The position numbers and the translations under genes were made by a program. The notes under the pieces are model-generated. The model saw nothing but the letters and a program-made list of their open reading frames with translations. It had not been told where the DNA came from and did not search any database. 34,877 nt of DNA from Candidatus Omnitrophota bacterium (GTDB taxonomy: Bacteria; Omnitrophota; Gorgyraeia; JAGLLT01), in contig JAGLLT010000005.1 in the NCBI GenBank assembly GCA_023140385.1, positions 1 to 34,877 on the forward strand. Direction: 5' to 3'. Below are positions 1 through 7,831 of this stretch, piece by piece. How positions within the stretch are numbered: position 1 is the stretch's first letter; the number at the start of each line of letters is the position of its first letter.

Positions 1-833
1 TCGGCATAGTCAACCTTTCTTTTCAGGTTTCTAAACGCCGGCATGCTTAACAATCCTCCCAGCATTGTGAAAAGATTACTGCTTAACTGCTGTTTAAACA
101 AACCAGTCACCGTTTCAGCTACGCTCTCCAATACTTTGAGAATAATGTTGCCGGTAAAACCGTCGCAGACAATGACATCAGCCCTTCCCGAAAATATATC
201 TTTACCTTCAACATTGCCTATAAAGTTAAGAGAGCTTTTATCTATCAGGCTGTGCGTTATTTTGGTTAATTCAGTTCCTTTGCTTTTTTCTTCTCCGATA
301 CTTAAAAGTCCAACCCTTACCTCTTTCTTAGACAGTACATAACGGCAGTAAACTGACCCCATAATCGCGTATTGAAGGAGATGTTCGGGCTTACAGTCAA
401 TATTGGCGCCAACGTCAATTAGTAACGTCTGTCCCAGAAGAGTAGGCAAAACCACACTAATGCCCGGCCTGTCAATGGCCTCCAGGGTTTTTAAATTTAG
501 AGCCGCGCTGCAAACAACCGCGCCGGTGTTGCCGGCGGTTACCATGGCATCAGCCAATTTATCCCGCACCAGATTAACCGCGACGTTTATTGAGGAATCT
601 TTCTTTTTGCGGATTGTTACAGCGGGCGCTTCATCCATACCGATAATTTCAGAGGCATGCTTAATGGAAATCTTATCCGGTACAGCCTTATACTTACTAA
701 GCTCTTTTTTTAGAAAAAACTCCTCACCTACCAGAATTATCTCATAGCCGTATTCGTTAGCCGCCTGAATAGCTCCCTCTATAGTACTTTTCGGGGCAAA
801 ATCACCGCCCATCGCGTCAATAGCTATTTTCAT
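1..833 (-). CDS. plsX: Phosphate acyltransferase PlsX, C-terminus cut by window edge
   Basis: PlsX makes acyl-phosphate from acyl-ACP, the first step of the PlsX-PlsY phospholipid pathway, at the inner face of the membrane. The reverse strand reads from an ATG at 833 without a stop to base 1, giving 277 residues of a family usually about 330 long, so some 50 residues are missing. Seen in the translation are the N-terminal MKIAIDAMGGDFAP motif, the AMVTAGNTGAVV segment, the LLIDVGANIDCKPEHL segment and VIVCDGFTGNIILK, all family hallmarks. It follows rpmF after 3 bases; rpmF-plsX is a widespread bacterial pair, usually leading into fatty-acid synthesis genes, which would lie left of the window. 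The truncation is a window effect, not decay. Confidence 0.97.
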   Translation of the reverse strand, partial: MKIAIDAMGGDFAPKSTIEGAIQAANEYGYEIILVGEEFFLKKELSKYKAVPDKISIKHASEIIGMDEAPAVTIRKKKDSSINVAVNLVRDKLADAMVTAGNTGAVVCSAALNLKTLEAIDRPGISVVLPTLLGQTLLIDVGANIDCKPEHLLQYAIMGSVYCRYVLSKKEVRVGLLSIGEEKSKGTELTKITHSLIDKSSLNFIGNVEGKDIFSGRADVIVCDGFTGNIILKVLESVAETVTGLFKQQLSSNLFTMLGGLLSMPAFRNLKRKVDYA

Positions 834-836
834 AAG

Positions 837-1040
837 TTACTTTTGTGTTTTATCCTTTTTCTTAACTTTTATCTCAAGCACCTTCTTGCCTTTATAATGG
901 CCGCAATAAGGACAAATAGCGTGCGGCTTTTTTGCCCGCCCGCAGTGGCCGCATTTCGCGAAACTCGGTATATCTAACTTCTTATGCGTCCTTTTTTTAT
1001 CGCGCCTTGCCTTGGAATGCCTTCTTTTTGGAACTGCCAT
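837..1040 (-). CDS. rpmF: Large ribosomal subunit protein bL32
   Basis: A structural protein of the 50S subunit, 67 residues, normal for the family. It starts MAVPKRRHSKARRDKKR, the typical basic N-terminus, and carries four cysteines (C30, C33, C43, C46) in two CxxC pairs, so this is the zinc-binding form of L32 rather than the cysteine-free form. A strong Shine-Dalgarno (AGGAGG) sits about 6 bases before the ATG. It is directly upstream of plsX (3-base gap), the usual pairing that links ribosome and lipid synthesis. It is 92 bases downstream of ackA; a small hairpin repeat lies in that gap. Confidence 0.98.
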   Translation of the reverse strand: MAVPKRRHSKARRDKKRTHKKLDIPSFAKCGHCGRAKKPHAICPYCGHYKGKKVLEIKVKKKDKTQK

Positions 1041-1087
1041 AATTAACCTCCTGATGAATTTTATTATTTATATTTGTTATCTATAAC

Positions 1088-1108
1088 GGACAGAGGCAAG
1101 CCCTGTCC
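1088..1108. repeat. Small REP-like hairpin between ackA and rpmF
   Basis: GGACAG and CTGTCC pair around GGC/GCC with one unpaired A and a two-base loop, giving a compact GC-rich hairpin flanked by CTAC/GTAG-like sequence. There is no T-run, so it is a poor intrinsic terminator. It resembles short dispersed palindromes (REP type), but only one clear copy is in this window, so the class is inferred. It could also be an mRNA 3-prime stabiliser for ackA. Confidence 0.45.
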
Positions 1109-1132
1109 CTACGTAAACCTGCCTTGGTTTGG

Positions 1133-2308
1133 TTATTTTATTCCCTTTTGCTTTTTATTCTTTTTAACAATAGCAAAAGTATCCTGAGCGATTAACAGCT
1201 CTTCGTCAGTCGGGATAACCAAAATGCGCGTTTTTTTACCAATAAGCCGGTTTATACCGCATAGGGCTTTATTTTGTACAACCTCAACATTTTCACCTAT
1301 CCCGGCGGTAAAAATAATGGCATCAGCCCCTCCCATAACAGCCAAATAAGCGCCAATATATTTTTTTATTCTGTATATAAAAATATCAAAAGCGGTCTTT
1401 GCCAATTTATTGCCTCTTTTCGCGGCCGCCAATACATCCCTCATATCACTACTCACCTTCGAGACGCCCTTTAATCCACTTTTTTTATTCAACAAATCAT
1501 TCATCTCATCAGGGTTCAATTTTTCCGTTTTCATAATGTATAAAATAATCGCCGGGTCAATGTCTCCGCAGCGCGTTCCCATCAATAAGCCCTCCAAAGG
1601 AGTAAATCCCATTGAGGTATCAATAGATTTACCTCTGTTTACGGCGGTTATACTGCAGCCATTACCCAGATGACAGGTAATAAGCCGCAAGCTGTTTAAA
1701 GGTTTTTTTAGCTTTTTGGCCGCCTCGAGAGCCACATACCTATGACTTGTTCCATGAAAACCATACCTTCTAATATGATATTTCATGTAATACTTATAAG
1801 GCAAGCCATAGAGATAAGCATGCCTCGGTAAAGTTTGATGAAAGGCTGTATCAAAAACAGCTACCTGCGGCACCCCGCCAAATATCCTTTTGACGGCGTT
1901 GATGCCGGCCAAATTCGGCGGATTATGCAGAGGCGCCAACCTGCTTGAGCGCTTGATTGATTTAACAACATCATTAGTAATTAACGTAGACCCCGTAAAC
2001 TCCTCCGCCCCGTGCACAACACGGTGGCCTACAGCTCCAATCTCGTCTTTTGATTGCAGTATTCCGCGCCTGCCATTAGTTACGAGAGCTTTAATTATCA
2101 GGGAAATGGCTTCTTGGTGATTGTGAATATTGACTTTTTTCTTCTTTAGGCCTTCTTCATCCGCCGGTATATGGGTAAATAATGAAACCCGCTGGCCAAT
2201 CTTTTCAATTAACCCCTTGGCTAAAAGCAGGAAATTCTTCGCGTTTTTAATGTCAAAAAGCCTGTATTTTACGGAAGAACTACCGCAGTTAATTACTAAA
2301 ATTTTCAT
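1133..2308 (-). CDS. ackA: Acetate kinase
   Basis: Converts acetyl phosphate plus ADP to acetate plus ATP, the energy-yielding last step of acetate fermentation, in the cytoplasm. The 391-residue length is normal. Visible motifs: KILVINCGSSSVKYRLFD at the N-terminus with the catalytic-site Asn at position 7, RRYGFHGTSHRYV with the active-site His, DTSMGFTPLEGLLMGTRCGD containing the phosphate-contacting Arg, and a C-terminal IPTDEELLIAQDT with the conserved Glu. It starts 3 bases after the pta stop, so the two are almost certainly co-transcribed and translationally coupled. This makes the organism capable of substrate-level phosphorylation from acetyl-CoA, or of acetate assimilation in reverse. 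Confidence 0.98.
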   Translation of the reverse strand: MKILVINCGSSSVKYRLFDIKNAKNFLLLAKGLIEKIGQRVSLFTHIPADEEGLKKKKVNIHNHQEAISLIIKALVTNGRRGILQSKDEIGAVGHRVVHGAEEFTGSTLITNDVVKSIKRSSRLAPLHNPPNLAGINAVKRIFGGVPQVAVFDTAFHQTLPRHAYLYGLPYKYYMKYHIRRYGFHGTSHRYVALEAAKKLKKPLNSLRLITCHLGNGCSITAVNRGKSIDTSMGFTPLEGLLMGTRCGDIDPAIILYIMKTEKLNPDEMNDLLNKKSGLKGVSKVSSDMRDVLAAAKRGNKLAKTAFDIFIYRIKKYIGAYLAVMGGADAIIFTAGIGENVEVVQNKALCGINRLIGKKTRILVIPTDEELLIAQDTFAIVKKNKKQKGIK

Positions 2309-2311
2309 AAA

Positions 2312-3304
2312 TTACTGAACCCTTAGCGCCGTTATGGCGATAGAGCCGATTATATCCTCTACGGTACAGCCGCGCGACAGGTCACTGCACGGTTTATTCA
2401 AACCTTGCAGCAAAGGCCCGATTGCCTTTGCCCCGGCCAGTCTTTGGACTAACTTGTATGAGATATTCCCCGACTCTAAATCAGGAAATATTAAAACGTT
2501 CGCCTGCCCGGCTATTGGGCTTAGCGGCGCTTTAATTTGCGCTACTTCCGGAACAATGGCCGCGTCTACCTGCAACTCTCCGTCTATCATAATATCCGGC
2601 CTTTGCTTTTTAATCAGAGAGACGGCAAAAGCAACCTTATCAATAAGTTTTCCCATAGCGCTTGATTTCGTAGAATAACTGAGCATAGCTACTCTGGGTT
2701 CTATATTAAAGACCTTATTCATTAAATCGGCCGTTGAAATAGCGATGCAAGCCAACTGCTCCGGTGAAGGGCTGGGTATTATCGCGCAATCGGCAAATAT
2801 AAATAAGCCTTTCGCGCCCAGAGCGCAATTAGGTACAATCATTATAAATGAACTTGATACTGTTCTAAACTCCGGTAGAGCGCCTACGCAATGAATGGCG
2901 GCTCTGGCTACATCTCCGGAAGTATTGGCCGCTCCGGCAACAAAGCCATCCGCCCTCCCATGCTTTAGCATCATGGCCCCATAAAAAAGAGAGTTGCTCA
3001 TAACCTCTTTTGCCCGGCTTATTGTTACTCCTCTATGCTTACGGCTTTTAAAATACTCCTGCGCGTAAAAATCAAACTCCTTTGATTTAAGGTGATTGAT
3101 AATTTTTACCTTTGAAATATCCAAACCGCGGCTCTCAGCTTTTTTTTCGATCTCTTCATTAGAGCCGACTAAAATTATTTCAGCCAGCTGTTCATCAGCC
3201 GCTATCTTAGCGGCGCTGAGAACTCTATCATCCAGGCTTTCAGGGAGTATTATTCTGCGCGTCTTTGTTTTAGCCTTTTCATAAATGTCTTTTAGTATTT
3301 CCAT
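2312..3304 (-). CDS. pta: Phosphate acetyltransferase
   Basis: Interconverts acetyl-CoA and acetyl phosphate, feeding AckA. The 330-residue length matches the short, single-domain Pta class that lacks the N-terminal DRTGG/BioD-like region of the enterobacterial enzyme. Recognisable are MEILKDIYEKAKTKTRRIILPE at the start, the DGFVAGAANTSGDVARAA segment, the MLSYSTKSSA segment and the C-terminal NDLSRGC-type motif (here CSDLSRGCTVEDI) of the PTA/PTB family. A phosphate butyryltransferase is the main alternative, but the direct pairing with ackA (3-base gap) favours Pta. A GGGGGT sequence precedes the ATG as ribosome site. Upstream coaD ends 26 bases before. Confidence 0.95.
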   Translation of the reverse strand: MEILKDIYEKAKTKTRRIILPESLDDRVLSAAKIAADEQLAEIILVGSNEEIEKKAESRGLDISKVKIINHLKSKEFDFYAQEYFKSRKHRGVTISRAKEVMSNSLFYGAMMLKHGRADGFVAGAANTSGDVARAAIHCVGALPEFRTVSSSFIMIVPNCALGAKGLFIFADCAIIPSPSPEQLACIAISTADLMNKVFNIEPRVAMLSYSTKSSAMGKLIDKVAFAVSLIKKQRPDIMIDGELQVDAAIVPEVAQIKAPLSPIAGQANVLIFPDLESGNISYKLVQRLAGAKAIGPLLQGLNKPCSDLSRGCTVEDIIGSIAITALRVQ

Positions 3305-3330
3305 TTACCCCCGATAGAGTTAGCCCGGAT

Positions 3331-3822
3331 TTATTCATTTTTCAGCAACTTTCGCTTGAGAGCGTCAGCTACTTTTTTAGGCACAAAGTGCTCAACATTA
3401 GCCCCAAGAGAAACAGCCTCCTTGATTAATTTAGAGGAAAGATAGCAGTATGACTCACTGGGCATCAAAAAAATTGTTTCAACTTCCGGATTTAGCCGGC
3501 GGTTAGTAAGGGCCATCTGAAATTCGTACTCAAAGTCAGAAATCATCCGGATGCCTCTGATGACTACTTTAGCATTTACCTCTTTGACGTAGTCCGCAAT
3601 CAATGAGCTAAAGTCATCAACCCTGATGTTTTTTATATCAGTTGTAATGTTTTTGATCATGGCCACCCTCTCCTTAACCGAAAATAATGGCTTTTTATTG
3701 GGGGAGTGGGCTACCGCGACAATAACCTCCTCGTATATTTTACTTGCTCTTTTGAGTAGGTCCATATGCCCGTAAGTGATAGGATCAAAGGTTCCCGGAT
3801 AAACAACTCTTTGTTTTTTCAA
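3331..3822 (-). CDS. coaD: Phosphopantetheine adenylyltransferase
   Basis: Adds AMP to 4-prime-phosphopantetheine to give dephospho-CoA, the penultimate step of coenzyme A synthesis. At 163 residues it is full length. The nucleotidyltransferase motif YPGTFDPITYGH is at the N-terminus and the second motif appears as YLSSKLIKEAVSLGANVEHFV; VVIRGIRMISDFEYEFQMA is also typical. The start codon is TTG at 3822: no ATG or GTG exists upstream of the essential GTFDP motif in a sensible position, and the gene overlaps rsmD by 38 bases, so coupling is likely. The rsmD-coaD order is conserved in many bacteria. Its product supplies CoA used by the adjacent Pta. Confidence 0.96.
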   Translation of the reverse strand: MKKQRVVYPGTFDPITYGHMDLLKRASKIYEEVIVAVAHSPNKKPLFSVKERVAMIKNITTDIKNIRVDDFSSLIADYVKEVNAKVVIRGIRMISDFEYEFQMALTNRRLNPEVETIFLMPSESYCYLSSKLIKEAVSLGANVEHFVPKKVADALKRKLLKNE

Positions 3823-4372
3823 CCCGCTTCTCTTTTTTGTAGAATGATACTGAAGTTTTACCCGCTTGATATCTTCGTGTTAATTCAAATATTCCAATAA
3901 GCCGCGATAACTTATCGCTGCTTTTGTGTTCTACGATAATCAAACCATCGTGGCAGAGTATAGCATAGTCAGATAATATAATCAAGCACTTTTTAGCTAT
4001 ATCAGCATCATACGGAGGGTCAACAAAAATTATATCAAACTTAACGCTTTTTTTAGAGTATTTCTTTATGTAACGAAAGACATCTTTTCGGTGAATCTCT
4101 ATACGGCCGCTGTCTTCAATCGCCAAGGCGGCTATATTTTTCTTAATATCAGAAATTTCCCTGTCAACCATGGTTACCTTTTGGGCGCCTCTCGAAAGGG
4201 CTTCAAGGCCCAGAGAACCGCTTCCGGAAAACAGATCTAAAACCAATGAACCCTTAATTCTATCCTTGAGTATGTTAAAAAGAGACTCCTTAACAATATC
4301 TTTGGTAGGGCTAATTCTTTTTGAGCTAACCTTTAGGCGCCGGTTTTTAAGAGTTCCCGCGATAATTCTCAT
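3785..4372 (-). CDS. rsmD: 16S rRNA (guanine-N2-)-methyltransferase RsmD
   Basis: Methylates G966 (E. coli numbering) of 16S rRNA, using S-adenosylmethionine. The 195-residue protein begins MRIIAGTLKNRRLK, has the SAM-binding glycine-rich motif VLDLFSGSGSLGLEALSRGA, and the catalytic DPPY tetrapeptide within FDIIFVDPPYDADIA, in the family order. It overlaps coaD by 38 bases at its 3-prime end, a common arrangement. No convincing Shine-Dalgarno or promoter is visible in the 93-base gap that separates it from the upstream CBS gene, so it may be read through from that operon. Confidence 0.95.
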   Translation of the reverse strand: MRIIAGTLKNRRLKVSSKRISPTKDIVKESLFNILKDRIKGSLVLDLFSGSGSLGLEALSRGAQKVTMVDREISDIKKNIAALAIEDSGRIEIHRKDVFRYIKKYSKKSVKFDIIFVDPPYDADIAKKCLIILSDYAILCHDGLIIVEHKSSDKLSRLIGIFELTRRYQAGKTSVSFYKKEKRVEKTKSCLSGNL

Positions 4373-4465
4373 ATTTCAAAAGATAGTCCAATCCTGGTCC
4401 GGGCGCGAAAAACTGAAACAATATATTTCCATTGACGTAGTTATTCATCCATACGCCTTACTAAA

Positions 4466-4846
4466 TTAATAGTACTTCATGAAGCTGGAAATAACATCGT
4501 CTCTGGTTATGCAGCCGATGAGTTTGCCTCGCTTTATAACCGGAAGTTTTCTTAAGCTTTTGTCACTGAATATTTTAGCTACTTTTTCAAGCGCGTCGCT
4601 TTCTTTTACACAAGTAACATTTTTTGTCATAATATCTTTGGCTGTCATTTTCAGAAACTTGTTAGAATTGAAATTTTTTATAATGTCCTTTTCAGAAACA
4701 ACTCCCACCAGCTTCCCGCGGGAATCCACTACAGGCAGGCTTGTCAACTTCCTTTCCGTCAATATTTTGCTGATTTTTTTAACCGAAGCTTTTGAATCAA
4801 CAGCAAAACACTTGCGACCTGCAATTATCTCTTTAACTTTGGCCAT
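4466..4846 (-). CDS. Two-CBS-domain protein
   Basis: A stand-alone pair of CBS domains, which form a Bateman module that binds adenosine nucleotides or similar ligands; the regulated partner is unknown. Residues about 1-60 (ending LVGVVSEKDIIKNF) and about 65-126 (KDIMTKNVTCV to GCITRDDVISSFM) are the two repeats. I place the start at the ATG at 4846 because GAGGGG lies 8 bases before it; a GTG at 4855 would add only three residues and crowd that site. It overlaps the end of the GH65 gene by 14 bases, so it is probably co-transcribed with the sugar operon, perhaps sensing energy charge. Confidence 0.85.
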   Translation of the reverse strand: MAKVKEIIAGRKCFAVDSKASVKKISKILTERKLTSLPVVDSRGKLVGVVSEKDIIKNFNSNKFLKMTAKDIMTKNVTCVKESDALEKVAKIFSDKSLRKLPVIKRGKLIGCITRDDVISSFMKYY

Positions 4847-7172
4847 ATGAACCACCCCTCTCTTTTCCTGTTTTTACAGTTACAACTTTACCGGCGGTTA
4901 AGTTATAATCCCTGCCAAGCACCTTAACTGTAAGTGGTTTGCGGACCCTCTTTTTTTGCCCGGTATCAACTAAAGTTATCTCAATCTTATTCCTTGATAT
5001 TTTAAAAGCGATAATTCTTCCGTGATGCTCTATTTTAAAAGAAAGCATTTTCCAGTGGCTTGGCAGATTAGGATGAAGGCTGATTCCCTGTTCGCTAACC
5101 CTCAAACCGCCAAAACCCTTTATAACAGCTTGATAGCTTCCCCCCAGCGAAGCCCCATGTATGCCATCGGCTGTATTGCCGTGTTTATTCTGCAGGTCAG
5201 CGAGAACGGAATAGATAAAGTAAACGTAAGCCCTCAGACTGTCGCCTATCCGGGCCGCGACCGCCGCGTGAACACTCGGGCTTAGGGATGATTTATGAAG
5301 AGTTCTTTCCGCGTAGTAGTAATAATTTTTTTTCACTTCATCAGATGAAAAGTTCTGGGGGAATAAAAATAAAAGCATAACAACATCGGCCTGCTTGACA
5401 AACTGGGTTTTGCCAATTTGCTTGAGCGGAATAGTCTTGGGAGAAGCGAGAACAAAATTTCTCTCCCATTCTGAGATTGTTATTGAGCGCTTCTTAAAGT
5501 AACCCTCAAACTGTTCAATCAGCTTTTTCTTGGCGGACCTGAGAATACATATCCCTTCGGTAATTTTTAACCATCCGGCAACCTCTTCGTCAGTTACCTT
5601 TAGGCGCGTTTTTAAACTTTTGAAACGGCGGTTTGACCTTGACCGGTATTTGTCGTAAAGAGTAACTGCGTAGAGTAAATTCCACTTGGCCAAATAGTTG
5701 GTAAAGGTGTTATTATTGACATCAATGTGGAATTCGTCGGGGCCGATTACGTGATTAATCTCATACCGCGCTTTTTCTCTATTATAGCTAACGCGGCTGG
5801 CATAAAAGCGAGCCGTTTCAAATATCATCTCCATGCCGTAGCGCAGCATAAAATCGTCATCGCCTGTCAGTAGGTGATACCTGTAAACGGCGTAAGCTAC
5901 ATCAGAAGAAATATGGTGCTCATAGTTATGCGTGTGTATCTCTATAATTGTGCCGTCAAGGTCTTTGGAATAACCGGGTGTGGTTTCAGCGCCGGTAGCC
6001 GCTGACTCCCAGGGAAAAAGAGCTCCTTTATAGCCAGTGGCAATTGCTCTTTTACGCGCCTCCCCCATTCTTCTATAGCGGTAAAGAAGCAGTTTCTTCG
6101 CGATCTGCGGATTGGTCATTGTGAAAAACGGCAGGATAAAAATTTCCGTATCCCAGAAAATATGCCCGCGATAGCCTTCACCGCTTAAAGTTTTAGCCGC
6201 GATACTTATATCCTTGCTCCACTTGCCGGCTGAAATAAGAAGGTGATAGATATTAAATCTCACCGCCCTTTGAATATCTTTGTCGCCGCCAATTACAACA
6301 TCTGACATCTTCCAGAGTTTACTCCATGACGCAGAGTGTTTCAGGAAAAGCTTATCAAAACCGGCGCGATAAGCCCCTTTAACGCTTTCGGAAGATATAG
6401 CCTTCAGCTTCTTTCTGCTTATATGCCTTGAGGTATGAATTGTTACGTATTTAGTAAGGGTTATACTTTGGTTCTTCTTTAATTTAACCGATAGTACCCT
6501 GGAGGAAGACAGCCTTTCTTTCTTATTTTTTTTTACTGAAAGCAGGCTTGAATATGCTATCCATGTCTTATATGTGTAACTTCGCACACAAAGGTAGTTA
6601 AAATGATTTTCAATATCAGCTTCAATTGCCCTGACGTGCCTTTTTTTACCTTCTAAAAGGCCGCCCTGATTAGTTATTGAATCATCAACGCACTCCTGTA
6701 TCATAAGATGTACAGGCGCGCCAACAGCCTTTAGTTTAACCTTCATCACCAGAAGGTGCGGGTTGTCGTAGCTTGCAAACCTGGCAGATTCATAGCTGAT
6801 TTTTCTGCCCCAGGCGTCTTTAAACAAAGTCTCCCTGAGAAGTATGCCCTTTTGCATATTTAGCGCCCTGCGGTGTTTTAATACCTGCATTCTTTTTACG
6901 TCAAGCTTTTCTCCGTCTGAGGCTACCCTGAAATCAAGCGGATTGGGAAGGTTGATTAACTCCTCTACCTGAGCTACACTTTTGTCATAAATACCCGCGA
7001 TAAAAGTTCCGGGCATACAGCCTTCCGGCGCTTCCTCCAAAATACCACGCAAGCCCATATAACCGTTGCCGATGGTAAAGATAGATTCGTCAACCTGCTG
7101 TTTCTTAGAGGAAAAGTTTTTTGATTTTCTTTCAATCAGCCATTGGCTGTCAGTTAAATATTTTTTTATCAT
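4833..7172 (-). CDS. Glycoside hydrolase family 65 disaccharide phosphorylase
   Basis: GH65 enzymes phosphorolyse alpha-linked glucose disaccharides (maltose, trehalose, kojibiose, nigerose) to beta-glucose-1-phosphate plus glucose. The 779-residue length fits: an N-terminal beta-sandwich (to about 270), an (alpha/alpha)6 barrel, and a C-terminal cap. The substrate motif HIFWDTEIF has W340 and D341; the general acid is E480 in VIGPDEFHIDVNNN; the phosphate site appears as DGIHGASLGGSYQ. The substrate cannot be settled by eye. Its ATG overlaps the stop of the beta-phosphoglucomutase gene by 4 bases, and that enzyme would convert the beta-glucose-1-phosphate product to glucose-6-phosphate, strongly supporting phosphorolysis rather than hydrolysis. 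Confidence 0.92.
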   Translation of the reverse strand: MIKKYLTDSQWLIERKSKNFSSKKQQVDESIFTIGNGYMGLRGILEEAPEGCMPGTFIAGIYDKSVAQVEELINLPNPLDFRVASDGEKLDVKRMQVLKHRRALNMQKGILLRETLFKDAWGRKISYESARFASYDNPHLLVMKVKLKAVGAPVHLMIQECVDDSITNQGGLLEGKKRHVRAIEADIENHFNYLCVRSYTYKTWIAYSSLLSVKKNKKERLSSSRVLSVKLKKNQSITLTKYVTIHTSRHISRKKLKAISSESVKGAYRAGFDKLFLKHSASWSKLWKMSDVVIGGDKDIQRAVRFNIYHLLISAGKWSKDISIAAKTLSGEGYRGHIFWDTEIFILPFFTMTNPQIAKKLLLYRYRRMGEARKRAIATGYKGALFPWESAATGAETTPGYSKDLDGTIIEIHTHNYEHHISSDVAYAVYRYHLLTGDDDFMLRYGMEMIFETARFYASRVSYNREKARYEINHVIGPDEFHIDVNNNTFTNYLAKWNLLYAVTLYDKYRSRSNRRFKSLKTRLKVTDEEVAGWLKITEGICILRSAKKKLIEQFEGYFKKRSITISEWERNFVLASPKTIPLKQIGKTQFVKQADVVMLLFLFPQNFSSDEVKKNYYYYAERTLHKSSLSPSVHAAVAARIGDSLRAYVYFIYSVLADLQNKHGNTADGIHGASLGGSYQAVIKGFGGLRVSEQGISLHPNLPSHWKMLSFKIEHHGRIIAFKISRNKIEITLVDTGQKKRVRKPLTVKVLGRDYNLTAGKVVTVKTGKERGGSYGQS

Positions 7173-7828
7173 TGGTCAATAACTATTTTTTCGATCATCT
7201 CTAATGAAACCTGAGAAAAGTTGTTTATGATAAGGTCGGCTTTGCTTAATAGTTGAGGTTGATTGTGCCTATCAATTCCGATGCAGGCCATGTTGCCGTT
7301 TTTCGCGGCCTCTACACCTTTTTCCGCGTCTTCAAAAACCACGCAGTCAAAATAATCTAAGTTCAACAGCCTGGAGGCGTTAAGAAAGATTTCAGCATCG
7401 GGCTTGCCTTTATTAAAGCCGTATCCGTCAACAACAGCGTTAAACATAGAGCTCAGGCCGGTTTTTTGTAAAATATCTTTACAGTTTTTGCTGGATGAAG
7501 CCACGGCAATCTTCAGCGTGTCTCTATCCAGGCTGTTTAAAAACGCGAGAGTATCCTTATAGACCTCAACCTTTTCAGTTGTAATTAAATCCGTAAAATA
7601 TTCCTGCTTTTTATCCGCGGCTTCCTTCAGTTTTTCATCAGAAAAACCGGTTAATATAGCTCTGGTGCCGTCCAGTCTCGGTATGCCGTCAACCTTTTTT
7701 CTGTAATCGTCAAAATTAAACTCAACGCCGTAATCGGAAAACATCTTTTTCCAAGCTTCAAAGTGAAGCGGAACGGTGTTAACAATAACTCCGTCCATAT
7801 CAAAAATCAAACCCTTTAACTTAGCCAT
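7169..7828 (-). CDS. Beta-phosphoglucomutase-like HAD phosphatase/mutase
   Basis: A HAD-superfamily enzyme with a cap domain, 219 residues. LKGLIFDMDGVIVNT holds the nucleophile D10 and acid/base D12; the cap has KKVDGIPRLDG, resembling the beta-PGM substrate loop; VASSSKN is motif II; KGKPDAEIFL supplies the Lys of motif III; VVFEDAEKGVEAAKN is motif IV. In beta-phosphoglucomutase these features isomerise beta-glucose-1-phosphate to glucose-6-phosphate. The gene lies 3 bases after the glycosyltransferase and overlaps the GH65 gene by 4 bases, and this GH65 pairing is why I prefer mutase over a generic sugar phosphatase. AAAGGA in the end of the previous gene serves as ribosome site. Confidence 0.88.
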   Translation of the reverse strand: MAKLKGLIFDMDGVIVNTVPLHFEAWKKMFSDYGVEFNFDDYRKKVDGIPRLDGTRAILTGFSDEKLKEAADKKQEYFTDLITTEKVEVYKDTLAFLNSLDRDTLKIAVASSSKNCKDILQKTGLSSMFNAVVDGYGFNKGKPDAEIFLNASRLLNLDYFDCVVFEDAEKGVEAAKNGNMACIGIDRHNQPQLLSKADLIINNFSQVSLEMIEKIVIDQ

Positions 7829-7831
7829 CCG

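Noticed and set aside
43-747. Two plus-strand open frames of about 100 residues at the left edge
   Set aside because: They are antisense to plsX, whose truncated frame explains this region fully with family motifs.
4373-4465. Gap between rsmD and the CBS gene examined for a small gene or promoter
   Set aside because: Only a three-codon frame and no paired -35/-10 with sensible spacing were seen.
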